A DNA stretch of 46,983 nt from Mycobacterium angelicum. Its GTDB lineage: Bacteria > Actinomycetota > Actinomycetes > Mycobacteriales > Mycobacteriaceae. The position numbers and the translations under genes are program-made. The stretch lies in NCBI RefSeq assembly GCF_002086155.1, contig NZ_MVHE01000041.1, positions 1 to 46,983 of the forward strand. Direction: 5' to 3'. This document shows, piece after piece, positions 11,101 to 18,790 of the stretch. The notes under the pieces were generated by a model that had not been told where the DNA came from, searched no databases, and saw nothing but the letters and a program-made list of their open reading frames with translations. Positions within the stretch are counted from its first letter, which is position 1, and each line of letters opens with the position of its first letter.

Positions 11101-14100
11101 GCTTCCCACGACAACTCTAGGAACATGCGTTGCTGCGGATCCATCGCCAGCGCCTCGCTCGGCGCAATCCCGAAGAAGCCGGGGTCGAAGTCCGCGACAC
11201 CTTCCACGAAGCCACCGGTACGCGTATTGCACGTCCCCGCGACGTCGGGATCGGGGTTGTACAGCCCGGCCAGGTTCCAGCCGCGGTTGCCGGGGAACTC
11301 GGTGAGCACGTCGCGGCCCTGAATCAGCATGTCCCACAGGTCTTCCGGCGAATCCACGCCGCCCGGGTACCGGCAGGACATGCCGACGATCGCGATCGGA
11401 TCGTCGCCGGTGAGGCGCGCGGCGGGGGCCTGCTTGATTTCCTGCGGCACCCCGGCAAGCTCGGTGCGCATGTAGGAGGCCAGCCCGCTTGGGGTGGGGT
11501 AGTCGAAAATCAGGGTGGGTGAAAGCGACAGCCCAGTGGCGGCTTTCAATCGGTTGCGCATTTCGACCGCGGTCAGCGAGTCGAAACCCAAGTCCTGGAA
11601 GGCTTTGTCGGGGTCGACGGCCTCCGGTGTGACGTTACCCAGCACGGTCGCGATGTGAGAGCGCACCAGATCCAGCAATACCGCATGCTGTTCGGGCTCG
11701 GGTAGACCGTGCAACCGGTGCGCCAGAGCCGATTTCGACTTGGCCGCCGCCAACGAATCGTCAACCTGCCGCCGCGTGGGGGCATTGATCAATTCGGTGA
11801 ACATCGGCGGCACCGCGACGGCATGGGCACGCAGAGCGGCCAGGTCGATGCGGGCGGGCGCCAGGAATGGTTCGTCCACGATCAGCGCGGTGTCGAACAA
11901 TTCCAGCGCTTCTTCCGAGGACAACGCCAGCACACCTTCGCGGCCCAGCCGGGCCCGGCCGGCGTCGTCGAGCCCGCCCGTCATGGCGCTGGCCTGATCC
12001 CACAATCCCCAGGCGAGTGAGATCGCGGGCAACCCATGTGCCCGCCGGTGCGCGGCCAGTCCGTCGAGGAAGCAGTTGGCGGCCGAATAGTTGCCCTGGC
12101 CCGACGAGCCCACCAGCCCGGCCATCGACGAAAACATCACGAACGCAGACAGATTCAGGTCACGGGTCAACTCATGCAGATTCCAGGCCGCATCGACCTT
12201 GGCCCGCAACACCGTATCGACGCGATCCGGCGTCAACGAGGAGATCACCGCATCGTCGAGCACTCCGGCGGCGTGAATCACTCCCGACAGCGGCCGCTGC
12301 ACGGGGATGTCGGAGATCACCTTCGCCAGCGCCGCCCGGTCGCCGGCATCGCAGGCCACCACCTGCACCTGCGCACCGGCCGCAGTCAGCTCGGCCACCA
12401 ATTCGGCGGCCTCCGGGGCGTCCGGGCCGCGCCGGCTCAGCAACACCAGATGACGCACCCCGTGCCGCGTCACCACGTGGCGCGCCAACGCCGAACCCGC
12501 CATCCCGGTGCCGCCGGTGATCAGCACGGTGCCCGCGGCCCACGCGTCGGGCATCATCAGCACGACCTTGCCGATATGGCGGGCCTGGCTCAGATAGCGC
12601 ATCGCCGCTTGCGCCCGTCGCACGTCAAAGGTGGTGACCGGCAGCGGGCGCAGCACCCCGGCGTCGAAGAGTTCGGCGAGGTCGAGCATGTACTGGTGCA
12701 TGCGGGGACGGCCCGGCTCGAACAGGTCGAACGCGCGGTAGCGCACCCCCGGGTATTCCTGGGCGATCACGCCCGGGTCGCGGATGTCGGTCTTGCCCAT
12801 CTCCAAGAAGATTCCGCCCGGGGCGACCAGACGCAGTGAGGCGTCGACGAATTCGCCGGCCAGTGAGTCCAGCACCACGTCCATCCCGGCCATGCCGGTC
12901 CTGCCGATGACGCTGCGGAACTTCTCCTCGAACTCGAGGCTGCGCGAATCGGAGATGTGGTCCTCGTCAAAGCCCATGGCCCGCAAGGTGTCCCACTTGC
13001 CCTTGCTGGCGGTGGCGAATATCTCCAGACCCAGATGACGGGCCAGCTGCACCGCGGCCATACCCACCCCGCCGGCAGCGGCGTGGATCAGCACCCGCTG
13101 CCCCGGTTTGACCTCGGCCAGTTGCACGAAGGCCATCCACGCGGTGGTGAAAACGGCGGATATGGCGGCGGCTTCGGCATATGACCAGTCGGCGGGCATC
13201 GGCTGCAACAACCTGGTGTCACCGGGGACCACCGTGCCGCTGCCGTCGGGGAAGAAGCCGTATACCGAGTCGCCGACCGCGAATTCGGTAACCCCGGGTC
13301 CTACTTCGACGACCACGCCGGCGCCCTCGCCACCGAGCAGCGCGTCGTGGGTGAACATGCCCAGGATGATCATGATGTCGCGGAAGTTGGCGGCGATGGC
13401 GCGCAGCGCTACCCGGACCTGACCGGGCTGCAACGGCGCCTCGGCGTTGGGAACCGGCTCGAGCTGCAGATTTTCAAAGGTGCCCGCGCTGCTCAGGCCC
13501 AGCCGCCACGGTCCCTCGGCCGGCGGCACCAGGATGCCGCCGGCCGCGCGGCTGCCGTGCACCCGCGCGGTGTAGACCTGCCCGCCGCGCAGCAACACTT
13601 GCGGCTCACCGGCCGCCAGGACTTTGGCGACGGCCGTATCGTCAAGTGGCACATCGGAATCCACCAATACAAACCGGCCGGGATTTTCCGTCTGCGCCGA
13701 GCGGACCAGCCCCCATACCGCCGCGCCGGCCAGGTCGGTGACGTCTTGCCCGGGCGGCGTCATCGCGCCGCGGGTCCCCACCACCAGCACTCCGGAGTCG
13801 TGCTCGGCCAGCCACGCCTGCACGGCCGCCAACGCGGCGTGGGTGCGCTGGTAGCTGCCCGTGACCGGATCTTCCTCAGCTACAACCGATTCAAAGATCT
13901 CGTAGGCTGGCGTGGCACCCGCGCCAACCGATGTCGCCGGGGACCAGACGAGCTCGAACAGCCGGTCTGGACCAGAGCCCGACACCACGGCCCGCAGCTG
14001 CTGCTCGGAGATCGGGCGAGCCACCATCGCGGCCACCGACAGCACCGGCAAGCCCAGCCCGTCGGCGAGTTCGATCGAGACCGCGGACGGTCCCGAGGGC

Positions 14101-17100
14101 GCGATCCGAACCCGCACCGCCGACGCCCCGGCTGCGTGCAATGACACGCCCTGCCAGGCAAACGGGAGAACCAGTTCGGCGTCTTGGTGTGCCAACACCG
14201 CCGCATGAAGGGCGGCGTCCAATAGCGCTGGGTGTACACCGAATCCGGCCACACCGCCGGCGGCGTCGGGTAGCCGCACCTCGGCGAACAGCTCGTCGCC
14301 GCGAGTCCATAGCGTGGTCAGGCCGCGAAACGCCGGGCCGTAGCCGTATCCGCGCGCCGCCAACCGCTCGTAGCCATCGGCAACATCGAGCGCGACCGCA
14401 CCGGCCGGCGGCCACACCGACAGGTCTGCGCCGGGTTCGATCATCCCCGAGCTCAACGTGCCCTCGGCGTGGCATAGCCACACCGAGCCTTGGCCAGCCT
14501 CGGCGCGCGAGTAAATCGACACGCTGCGCTGACCGGACTCCGTTGACGCACCCACAACCACTTGCACCGCAACCGAATTCGACACCGGCAGCAACAGCGG
14601 AGTGCGCAGCGTCAACTCGTCGACCACCGAGCAGCCCACTTCGTCGCCGGCGCGCACCGCCAGCTCCACGAAACCCGCACCCGGGAACACCACCGATCCG
14701 GATACGGCGTGATCGGCCAGCCAGCCCTGCAGGCCGGGCGACAGCCGGCCCGTCAATACCACCCCGCCCGAGGCGGGCAAGTCCACCACCGCGTGCAGCA
14801 GCGGGTGCTCGCTGGCGCCCAGCCCCAAACCGTGCGCGTCGGCCGTGATCCCTTCACCGGCAAGCCAAAAGCGGCGCCGGTCAAAGGCATACGTCGGCAA
14901 CTCGACAAACCCGGCACCCGGCAGCGCGCCACGCCAGTCCACTGAAACGCCGGCGACAAACGCGGCGGCGGCCGACGACAGGAAGCGCTGCAGACCGCCG
15001 TCCTCGCGGCCCAGAGTCGGAACGACGATCGCGTCCATAGCTTGCGAGGCGTCGCCCTGACCGCACGCGTTGGCGGTATCCTCGATGCCGGCGATCAGCG
15101 CGGGATGCGGACTGGATTCGATGAATGTGCGGTATCCGTGCTCGCAGGCGCTGCGCACTGCCTGGTCGAGCTGCACGGTCTGCCGGAGGTTTCGATACCA
15201 GTATTCGGCGTCCAAACCTGCCGTGTCCAAACGGTTTCCAGTAACGGTGGAGAAGAAGACCGTCCGTGCGGATTGCGGCTCGATACCGGATAGAGCGTCG
15301 AGCAGTTCAGCGCGAATCGCCTCTACCTCAACCGAATGCGACGCATAGTCCACGTCAATGCGGCGGGTGCGCAGTTCCTGCTCGGTGCACTGCTGGATGA
15401 GTTCTTCGAGAGCGGCAATCTCGCCGGACACCACCACCGCCGACCGGCCGTTGACGGCCGCGACGCCGATCCGATCACCGAAAGGCGCCAACAACTCCTG
15501 CGCCTTTTCCGCACCACACGCGATCGACACCATGCCGCCCGGACCGGCCAAGCCGGTCAGCAGCTTGCTGCGCAGCGTGACCACCTTCGCAGCGTCGCGC
15601 AGCGACAGCGCGCCGGCCACGTAGGCCGCTGCGATTTCGCCCTGCGAATGGCCGATGACGGCATCGGGGCGTACTCCGACCGACTTCCACAGTTCGGCCA
15701 GCGACACCATCACCGCAAACAGCACCGGCTGCACCACATCCACCCGGTCCAGCCCCGGCGCACCGGCCGTCCCACGCAGCACGTCGATCAGCGACCAATC
15801 GACGAATTCCCCGAACGCCTCGGCACAGGCCTGCAGCTGCTGCGCGAATACCGGTGCGGTGTCGAGCAATTCGACACCCATGCCAATCCACTGCGACCCC
15901 TGCCCGGGGAACACGAACACCGTCTTGCCCGCCGGCTGGGCAACTCCGCGAATCGCGCTGACGGCTTCGTCATTGGCCAGTTCGTCCAGGCCGGCCAGCA
16001 ACGCGTCCCGGTCGCCGCCGACGACCACCGCGCGGTGCTCGAACGTGGAGCGGCCCGCCAGCGACCAGCCCACGTCGGCGATATCGACCCCGTCACGGGC
16101 ACGCAGATACTCGGCCAACCGCGCCGCCTGCGCCCGCAAGGCCCGCGCCGATTTGGCCGACACCGCCCACGGCACCACCGGGTGCGCGGGGCCAGGCTCC
16201 CGCGGTTGCGGCTCGGGCACGGACTCCACGATCACGTGGGCGTTGGTGCCGCTGATGCCGAACGACGACACTCCGGCGCGCCGCAGCCTGCCACCCGCGG
16301 ACTCGGCTGTCCAGGGCTGCGGCTCGGTCAACAACGACACCGACCCCGCCGACCAATCCACATGCGGGCTGGGCTGATCCACATGCAACGTCGCCGGCAA
16401 CACCTCATGGCGCATCGCCTGCACCATCTTGATCACACCCGCCACCCCCGCGGCGGCCTGCGTGTGACCCATGTTCGACTTCACCGACCCCAGCCACAAC
16501 GGCGCGCCACTGCGCCCCTGGCCATAGGTGGCCAGCAACGCCTGCGCCTCGATCGGATCGCCCAACGTCGTTCCGGTTCCGTGGCCCTCCACGGCGTCCA
16601 CGTCGGCAGCCGTCAGCCCCGCATTGGCCAGCGCGGCACGCACCACCCGCTGCTGCGAAGGACCATTCGGCGCGGTCAGCCCGTTGGACGCGCCGTCCTG
16701 ATTGACTGCCGTACCCCGCACCACCGCCAGCACCGGATGCCCCAGCCGTTCTGCATCGGAGAGCCGCTCGACGACGAGGATCGCCCCGCCCTCCGACCAG
16801 CCGACCCCATCGGCCGCGCCCGCGTACGCCTTGGACCGGCCGTCCGGCGCCAGCCCTCGGTGCCGGCTGAACTCGATGAAGACCGTCGGTGTGGCATTGA
16901 CGGTCGCGCCGCCGGCCAGAGCCAGATCGCACTCCCCGGAACGCAGCGACTGCACGGCCATGTGCAGCGCCACCAACGACGACGAGCACGCCGTATCCAC
17001 CGACACCGCCGGGCCTTCCAGGCCCAGTACATAGGACACCCGGCCGGAGGCGACGCTGGAGGTCATGCCGGTCAGTCGGTAGCCTTCGATCTCCTCAGCT

Positions 17101-17594
17101 AACATGCCATAGCCCTGGACGATGAGGCCGGCAAATACTCCGGTGGCGCTGCCGCGTAGCCCACCCGGATCGATCCCCGCCCGTTCCAGGGCCTCCCAGG
17201 ACAGCTCCAGCAACATGCGGTGCTGGGGATCCATGGCCAGCGCCTCGCTGGGCGCGATACCGAAGAAAGCCGGATCGAAATCGGCGACACCGTCGACGAA
17301 GCCGCCGGTGCGCGCGTAGGTCTTATGCCGGGCGTCCGGGTCGGGGTCATAGAGCCCCGCCACGTCCCAGCCGCGGTCGGCGGGGAAATCCGAGATCACG
17401 TCCCGGCCTTCGGCGACCATGTCCCACAGGCCCTCTGGGGAATCCACCCCGCCGGGGAACCGGCACGACATTCCGACAATGGCGATCGGCTCGTTCGACC
17501 GTTCCAGCAGCGCACGGTTGGTGCGCTTCAGGCGTTCAACCTGGACCAGCGCCTTGCGCAACGCTTCGGTCGCATGCTGGAGTTGATCAACCAT
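5124..17594 (-). CDS. pks12: Mycoketide synthase Pks12, bimodular iterative polyketide synthase
   Basis: 4156 residues with two complete modules, each KS-AT-DH-ER-KR-ACP. Module 1: KS Cys203 (VDTACSSS), AT Ser650 (GHSQGE) with YASH, DH HxxxGxxxxP (HAVSGSVVFP) near 965, ER (HAAAGGVGMAAVQLA) near 1505, KR (GGTGMAGSALARH) near 1700 and ACP Ser2006 (LGFDSLTAVEM). Module 2 repeats this: KS Cys2234, AT Ser2676 (GHSVGE) with HAFH, DH near 2980, ER near 3530, KR near 3718, ACP Ser4034. There is no thioesterase. The first ~35 residues form a coiled coil (LQHATEALRKALVQVERLKR), and the acidic helical tail after the last ACP is a docking element. The family makes the saturated, methyl-branched mycoketide chain of mannosyl-beta-1-phosphomycoketide, a CD1c antigen, by modularly iterative elongation. 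AT motifs predict methylmalonyl (module 1) and malonyl (module 2) extenders, matching a methyl on every fourth carbon. Confidence 0.98.
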   Translation of the reverse strand: MVDQLQHATEALRKALVQVERLKRTNRALLERSNEPIAIVGMSCRFPGGVDSPEGLWDMVAEGRDVISDFPADRGWDVAGLYDPDPDARHKTYARTGGFVDGVADFDPAFFGIAPSEALAMDPQHRMLLELSWEALERAGIDPGGLRGSATGVFAGLIVQGYGMLAEEIEGYRLTGMTSSVASGRVSYVLGLEGPAVSVDTACSSSLVALHMAVQSLRSGECDLALAGGATVNATPTVFIEFSRHRGLAPDGRSKAYAGAADGVGWSEGGAILVVERLSDAERLGHPVLAVVRGTAVNQDGASNGLTAPNGPSQQRVVRAALANAGLTAADVDAVEGHGTGTTLGDPIEAQALLATYGQGRSGAPLWLGSVKSNMGHTQAAAGVAGVIKMVQAMRHEVLPATLHVDQPSPHVDWSAGSVSLLTEPQPWTAESAGGRLRRAGVSSFGISGTNAHVIVESVPEPQPREPGPAHPVVPWAVSAKSARALRAQAARLAEYLRARDGVDIADVGWSLAGRSTFEHRAVVVGGDRDALLAGLDELANDEAVSAIRGVAQPAGKTVFVFPGQGSQWIGMGVELLDTAPVFAQQLQACAEAFGEFVDWSLIDVLRGTAGAPGLDRVDVVQPVLFAVMVSLAELWKSVGVRPDAVIGHSQGEIAAAYVAGALSLRDAAKVVTLRSKLLTGLAGPGGMVSIACGAEKAQELLAPFGDRIGVAAVNGRSAVVVSGEIAALEELIQQCTEQELRTRRIDVDYASHSVEVEAIRAELLDALSGIEPQSARTVFFSTVTGNRLDTAGLDAEYWYRNLRQTVQLDQAVRSACEHGYRTFIESSPHPALIAGIEDTANACGQGDASQAMDAIVVPTLGREDGGLQRFLSSAAAAFVAGVSVDWRGALPGAGFVELPTYAFDRRRFWLAGEGITADAHGLGLGASEHPLLHAVVDLPASGGVVLTGRLSPGLQGWLADHAVSGSVVFPGAGFVELAVRAGDEVGCSVVDELTLRTPLLLPVSNSVAVQVVVGASTESGQRSVSIYSRAEAGQGSVWLCHAEGTLSSGMIEPGADLSVWPPAGAVALDVADGYERLAARGYGYGPAFRGLTTLWTRGDELFAEVRLPDAAGGVAGFGVHPALLDAALHAAVLAHQDAELVLPFAWQGVSLHAAGASAVRVRIAPSGPSAVSIELADGLGLPVLSVAAMVARPISEQQLRAVVSGSGPDRLFELVWSPATSVGAGATPAYEIFESVVAEEDPVTGSYQRTHAALAAVQAWLAEHDSGVLVVGTRGAMTPPGQDVTDLAGAAVWGLVRSAQTENPGRFVLVDSDVPLDDTAVAKVLAAGEPQVLLRGGQVYTARVHGSRAAGGILVPPAEGPWRLGLSSAGTFENLQLEPVPNAEAPLQPGQVRVALRAIAANFRDIMIILGMFTHDALLGGEGAGVVVEVGPGVTEFAVGDSVYGFFPDGSGTVVPGDTRLLQPMPADWSYAEAAAISAVFTTAWMAFVQLAEVKPGQRVLIHAAAGGVGMAAVQLARHLGLEIFATASKGKWDTLRAMGFDEDHISDSRSLEFEEKFRSVIGRTGMAGMDVVLDSLAGEFVDASLRLVAPGGIFLEMGKTDIRDPGVIAQEYPGVRYRAFDLFEPGRPRMHQYMLDLAELFDAGVLRPLPVTTFDVRRAQAAMRYLSQARHIGKVVLMMPDAWAAGTVLITGGTGMAGSALARHVVTRHGVRHLVLLSRRGPDAPEAAELVAELTAAGAQVQVVACDAGDRAALAKVISDIPVQRPLSGVIHAAGVLDDAVISSLTPDRVDTVLRAKVDAAWNLHELTRDLNLSAFVMFSSMAGLVGSSGQGNYSAANCFLDGLAAHRRAHGLPAISLAWGLWDQASAMTGGLDDAGRARLGREGVLALSSEEALELFDTALIVDEPFLAPARIDLAALRAHAVAVPPMFTELINAPTRRQVDDSLAAAKSKSALAHRLHGLPEPEQHAVLLDLVRSHIATVLGNVTPEAVDPDKAFQDLGFDSLTAVEMRNRLKAATGLSLSPTLIFDYPTPSGLASYMRTELAGVPQEIKQAPAARLTGDDPIAIVGMSCRYPGGVDSPEDLWDMLIQGRDVLTEFPGNRGWNLAGLYNPDPDVAGTCNTRTGGFVEGVADFDPGFFGIAPSEALAMDPQQRMFLELSWEALERAGIEPGGLRGSATGVFAGVYTQAYGMSGGDAVEGFRLTGQSCSVASGRVAYVLGLEGPAVSVDTACSSSLVALHMAVQSLRSGECDLALTGGVTVNATPDIFIEFSRMRGLSADGRCKAFAGAADGTGFSEGGGMLVVERLSDAQRLGHQVLAVVRGSAINQDGASNGLTAPNGPSQQRVVRAALANAGLSAADVDAVEGHGTGTMLGDPIEAQALLATYGQGRAEPLWLGSVKSNMGHTQAAAGVAGVIKMVQAMRHEVLPATLHVDQPSPHVDWSAGSVSLLTEPRPWPEGQRARRAGVSSFGISGTNAHVIVECAPAAPKPEPGPAKPVLPWVISAKSAPVLRAQAARLAEYVRAHDGVDVADVAWSLAGRSAFEHRAVVVGGDRDGLLAGLDELADDDVVSVVRGIAQPGGKTVFVFPGQGSQFLGMGMGLHSGYPVFAEAFNTVVAELDQHLLRPLREVMWGNDENLLNTTEFAQPALFAVEVALYRLLESWGVRPDFVMGHSVGEISAAHVAGVLSLENAAVLVAARGRFMQALPAGGVMVAVQATEDEVRPLLTDAVGIAAINGPSSVVISGAEAAVLGIAEQLRADGRRVHQLAVSHAFHSPLMEPMIDEFGTVASGLTVRQPGIPVISNVTGQLAGDDFASLAYWKRHVLEAVRFADSVRFAQSAGATRFLEVGPGSGLAASIEESLPDAAVLIASALRKDRPEPATLTNAVAQAFVAGTGVDWRAAIGPANFVELPTYAFERRRFWLSGAAAAADAAGLGLQDSEHALLGAVVELPASGGVVLTGRLSLGAQGWLSDHAIGGVVIFPGAGFVEMAIRAGDEVGCGVVDELTLAAPLVLPETGSVAVQVVVGGADDAGARGVSVYSRTEAGAGWLLHAEGTLSAGTANQATDLSVWPPVGAVAVEIGDGYEQLAERGYGYGPAFRGLTAMWRRGEEVFAEVALPADAGVSVAGFGVHPAMLDAALHAVILSADSTELPEGSMLVPFSWQGVSLHAAGASAVRARIAPVGPSAVSIEVADGLGLPVLSVASMLARPVSDQQLRAAVSGSGPDRLFEVLWSVQPTVDVEPVPVTRWDATDTVADATVVFESEPVAGDVVTGVYTATRSVLEVLRSWLSRDGAGTLVVATRGAMALPGEDVTDLAGAAVWGLVRSAQTENPGRIVLIDSDVALDDTAVAAALAAGEPQVLWREGQVYTARVHGSRAVSSILVPPGNGPWRLGMSSAGTFENLRLEPIPDADAALEPGHVRVALSAVAANFRDVMIALGLYPDPDAVMGVEASGVVVETTTSDFAVGDRVMGLFPHGTGTVATTDHRLLVEVPAGGSHTAAATTSVVFATAYYALTDLASVKPGQRILVHAAAGGVGMAAVQLARHLGLEVFATASKGKWNTLRDMGFDDNHIGDSRSLDFEGKFLAATDGRGMDVVLDSLSGDFVDASLRLTAPGGTFLEMGKTDIRDSAVVAEQHAGVRYRAFDLFEAGPDRIAQLLAELAALFADDVLRPLPVTTFDVRRAPAALRYLSQARHVGKVVMNMPDAWAAGTVLITGGTGMAGSALARHAVTRHGVRQLVLISRRGPDSPGAAELVAELTAAGAQVQVLACDAADRAALAKVIADIPVQQPLSAVLHTAGALDDAVVTTMTAEQMEVALRAKVDAAWNLHELTRDLDLSAFVMFSSMAGLVGSSGQGNYSAANSFLDALAAHRRAHGLPAISLGWGLWDQASAMTGGLATVDFKRFARDGITAMSSEEALGLLDTAMIVDQPFMVPAHIDLAALRVKFDGGTLPPMFVDLINAPTRRQVDDSLAAAKSKSALLQRLDGLPEDEQQAILLDLVRSHIATVLGNTSAEAIDPDRAFQELGFDSLTAVEMRNRLKAATGLALSPTLIFDYPNSAALAGYMHRELLGTAVQEVQPAAPGEAELQRVVASIPVKRLRQAGVLDLLLALANETDTNGQAARSADTNEEDIADMDLDALVNAAFMNDEDA

Positions 17595-17890
17595 TACTAA
17601 CCTTGCCCAATCTCGCCTACTTAGTCGTCTGCGACCGCCGGATGCGGCTCTCGCCGAGTCACCGACGTTGCTGCACGAAGCGACGTTCGTGCTGCGCCTC
17701 GACCCAGGATCTCGCTGGTGAGTATCGCCAACTCCGACAGGATTTCAAAACGTCCGACACTTCCGGCTGCCCGAGGTACGGCCACTCGGTCCGCCGTCCA
17801 AGGCGTGACTTTACCCGGCGGCCCGCGATTTGACGGATACGTGCAGCTCAGAGCCCGAAAAAGCGTCGAAAAGCGCCCGACACCGGCGGG
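17595..17890. other. Intergenic region upstream of pks12
   Basis: This 296-bp gap lies between the end of the Rv2049c-like gene and the pks12 ATG, both on minus, and must hold the pks12 leader or promoter unless the two are co-transcribed. Open frames here are short and lack the codon bias of real genes. I see no convincing -10/-35 pair, terminator hairpin with a T-run, or RNA gene. Confidence 0.4.
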
Positions 17891-18253
17891 CTAGACGCCC
17901 ACCCGTCGCCAGCCGTCAGCGGCCCGCGCGGCCTTCATCAGTTCGTCGCACAGTTGCCGCAGTTCGGTCGCGCCGGCGCCTTCGTCGAGTGCGGTGGCGA
18001 CATCCTCGGCCGCACATCGCACCTGGTAGACGCGATCCGACAGGTCGGCGGCCTCGTCGGCCGACAGCACAACCACATCCGCGGGCAAGGCGGCGGCGTC
18101 ACCGCGGGTGATCATGGCCCGTTGCTCGTAGGCACGCTGGCGGCAAGATTGCCGGCAATACTGACGACGCCGCCCCATACCCGTATCGGTCACGTCACGG
18201 CCACACCAGCGGCACGGCTGCGGTCGGGCGCGCTGACGCTGGGCAAGACTCAC
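17891..18253 (-). CDS. Small zinc-ribbon-like protein (Rv2049c position)
   Basis: A 120-residue protein from GTG 18253. The basic N terminus holds four cysteines in a zinc-binding pattern: CRWCGRD at residues 14-17, then QYCRQSCRQRAYEQR at about 33-45. The C-terminal half is helical and acidic (ADEAADLSDRVYQVRCAAED, ELRQLCDELMKAARA). This suggests a DNA- or RNA-binding or regulatory role, not an enzyme; no function is known to me. It occupies the place of Rv2049c, annotated as shorter in M. tuberculosis. It is divergent from rbpA across a 165-bp gap and lies upstream of pks12 on the same strand. Confidence 0.8.
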   Translation of the reverse strand: MSLAQRQRARPQPCRWCGRDVTDTGMGRRRQYCRQSCRQRAYEQRAMITRGDAAALPADVVVLSADEAADLSDRVYQVRCAAEDVATALDEGAGATELRQLCDELMKAARAADGWRRVGV

Positions 18254-18258
18254 GCCTG

Positions 18259-18272
18259 CCGACTTTAGTCGG
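18259..18272. promoter_or_regulatory. Perfect 14-bp palindrome in the rbpA divergent promoter region
   Basis: CCGACT-TT-AGTCGG is a perfect inverted repeat six bases from the GTG start of the Rv2049c-like gene and about 145 bp upstream of rbpA. It could be an operator in the shared promoter or a short hairpin in either leader. A TATCAT at 18292-18297 could serve as a -10 hexamer for rbpA, but I see no matching -35. The palindrome is certain; its function is inferred. Confidence 0.35.
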
Positions 18273-18418
18273 ATCAGGCGCCCGATCCCGGTATCATTAA
18301 TGCTCGCGTCGCCCGCTGCGTCTCGGACCGGGAACTACACAGACGGTCGCGACGTTTGCCAAGCGGAGACAATCATCACAGGAGCCTAGGAGCTCACGGA
18401 TCCAGAGGAGTAGCGGGA

Positions 18419-18754
18419 ATGGCTGATCGCGTCCTGAGAGGCAGCCGGCTCGGAGCCGTGAGCTACGAAACCGACCGCAACCACGATCTCGCGCCGCGTC
18501 AGATCGCTCGGTACCGCACCGAAAACGGCGAGGAGTTCGAGGTTCCGTTCGCCGACGACGCGGAGATCCCCGGCACCTGGCTTTGCCGCAACGGCATGGA
18601 GGGCACCCTCATCGAGGGCGACCTGCCCGAGCCCAAGAAGGTCAAGCCGCCGCGGACGCACTGGGACATGCTGCTGGAACGCCGCTCGGTCGAAGAACTC
18701 GAAGAGTTGCTCAAGGAGCGTCTAGAACTCATCAGGTCGCGCCGCCGCGGCTGA
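18419..18754 (+). CDS. rbpA: RNA polymerase-binding protein RbpA
   Basis: 111 residues, the same length as M. tuberculosis RbpA (Rv2050). The order is as expected: N-terminal tail (MADRVLRGSRLGAVSYETDR), core domain (ARYRTENGEEFEVPFADDAE to GTWLCRNGMEG), basic linker (PEPKKVKPPRTHWDML) and C-terminal sigma-interaction helices (RRSVEELEELLKERLELI). RbpA is an essential actinobacterial transcription factor that binds group I/II sigma factors and RNA polymerase and stabilises the open complex. The ATG at 18419 has a strong ribosome-binding site, AGAGGAG at 18404-18410, eight bases upstream. It is monocistronic and convergent with ppm1. Confidence 0.98.
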   Translation: MADRVLRGSRLGAVSYETDRNHDLAPRQIARYRTENGEEFEVPFADDAEIPGTWLCRNGMEGTLIEGDLPEPKKVKPPRTHWDMLLERRSVEELEELLKERLELIRSRRRG

Positions 18755-18790
18755 GCCCGGCCGGCTGACTGCTGTTGCGAGCGCCGCCGC

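Noticed and set aside
15336..17102. 588-residue open frame on the strand opposite pks12
   Set aside because: High-GC shadow of the KS/AT coding region; His/Arg-rich composition and no recognisable domain.
17603..17833. 76-residue frame upstream of pks12
   Set aside because: Arg/Cys-rich translation without family resemblance, antisense to the expected pks12 leader.
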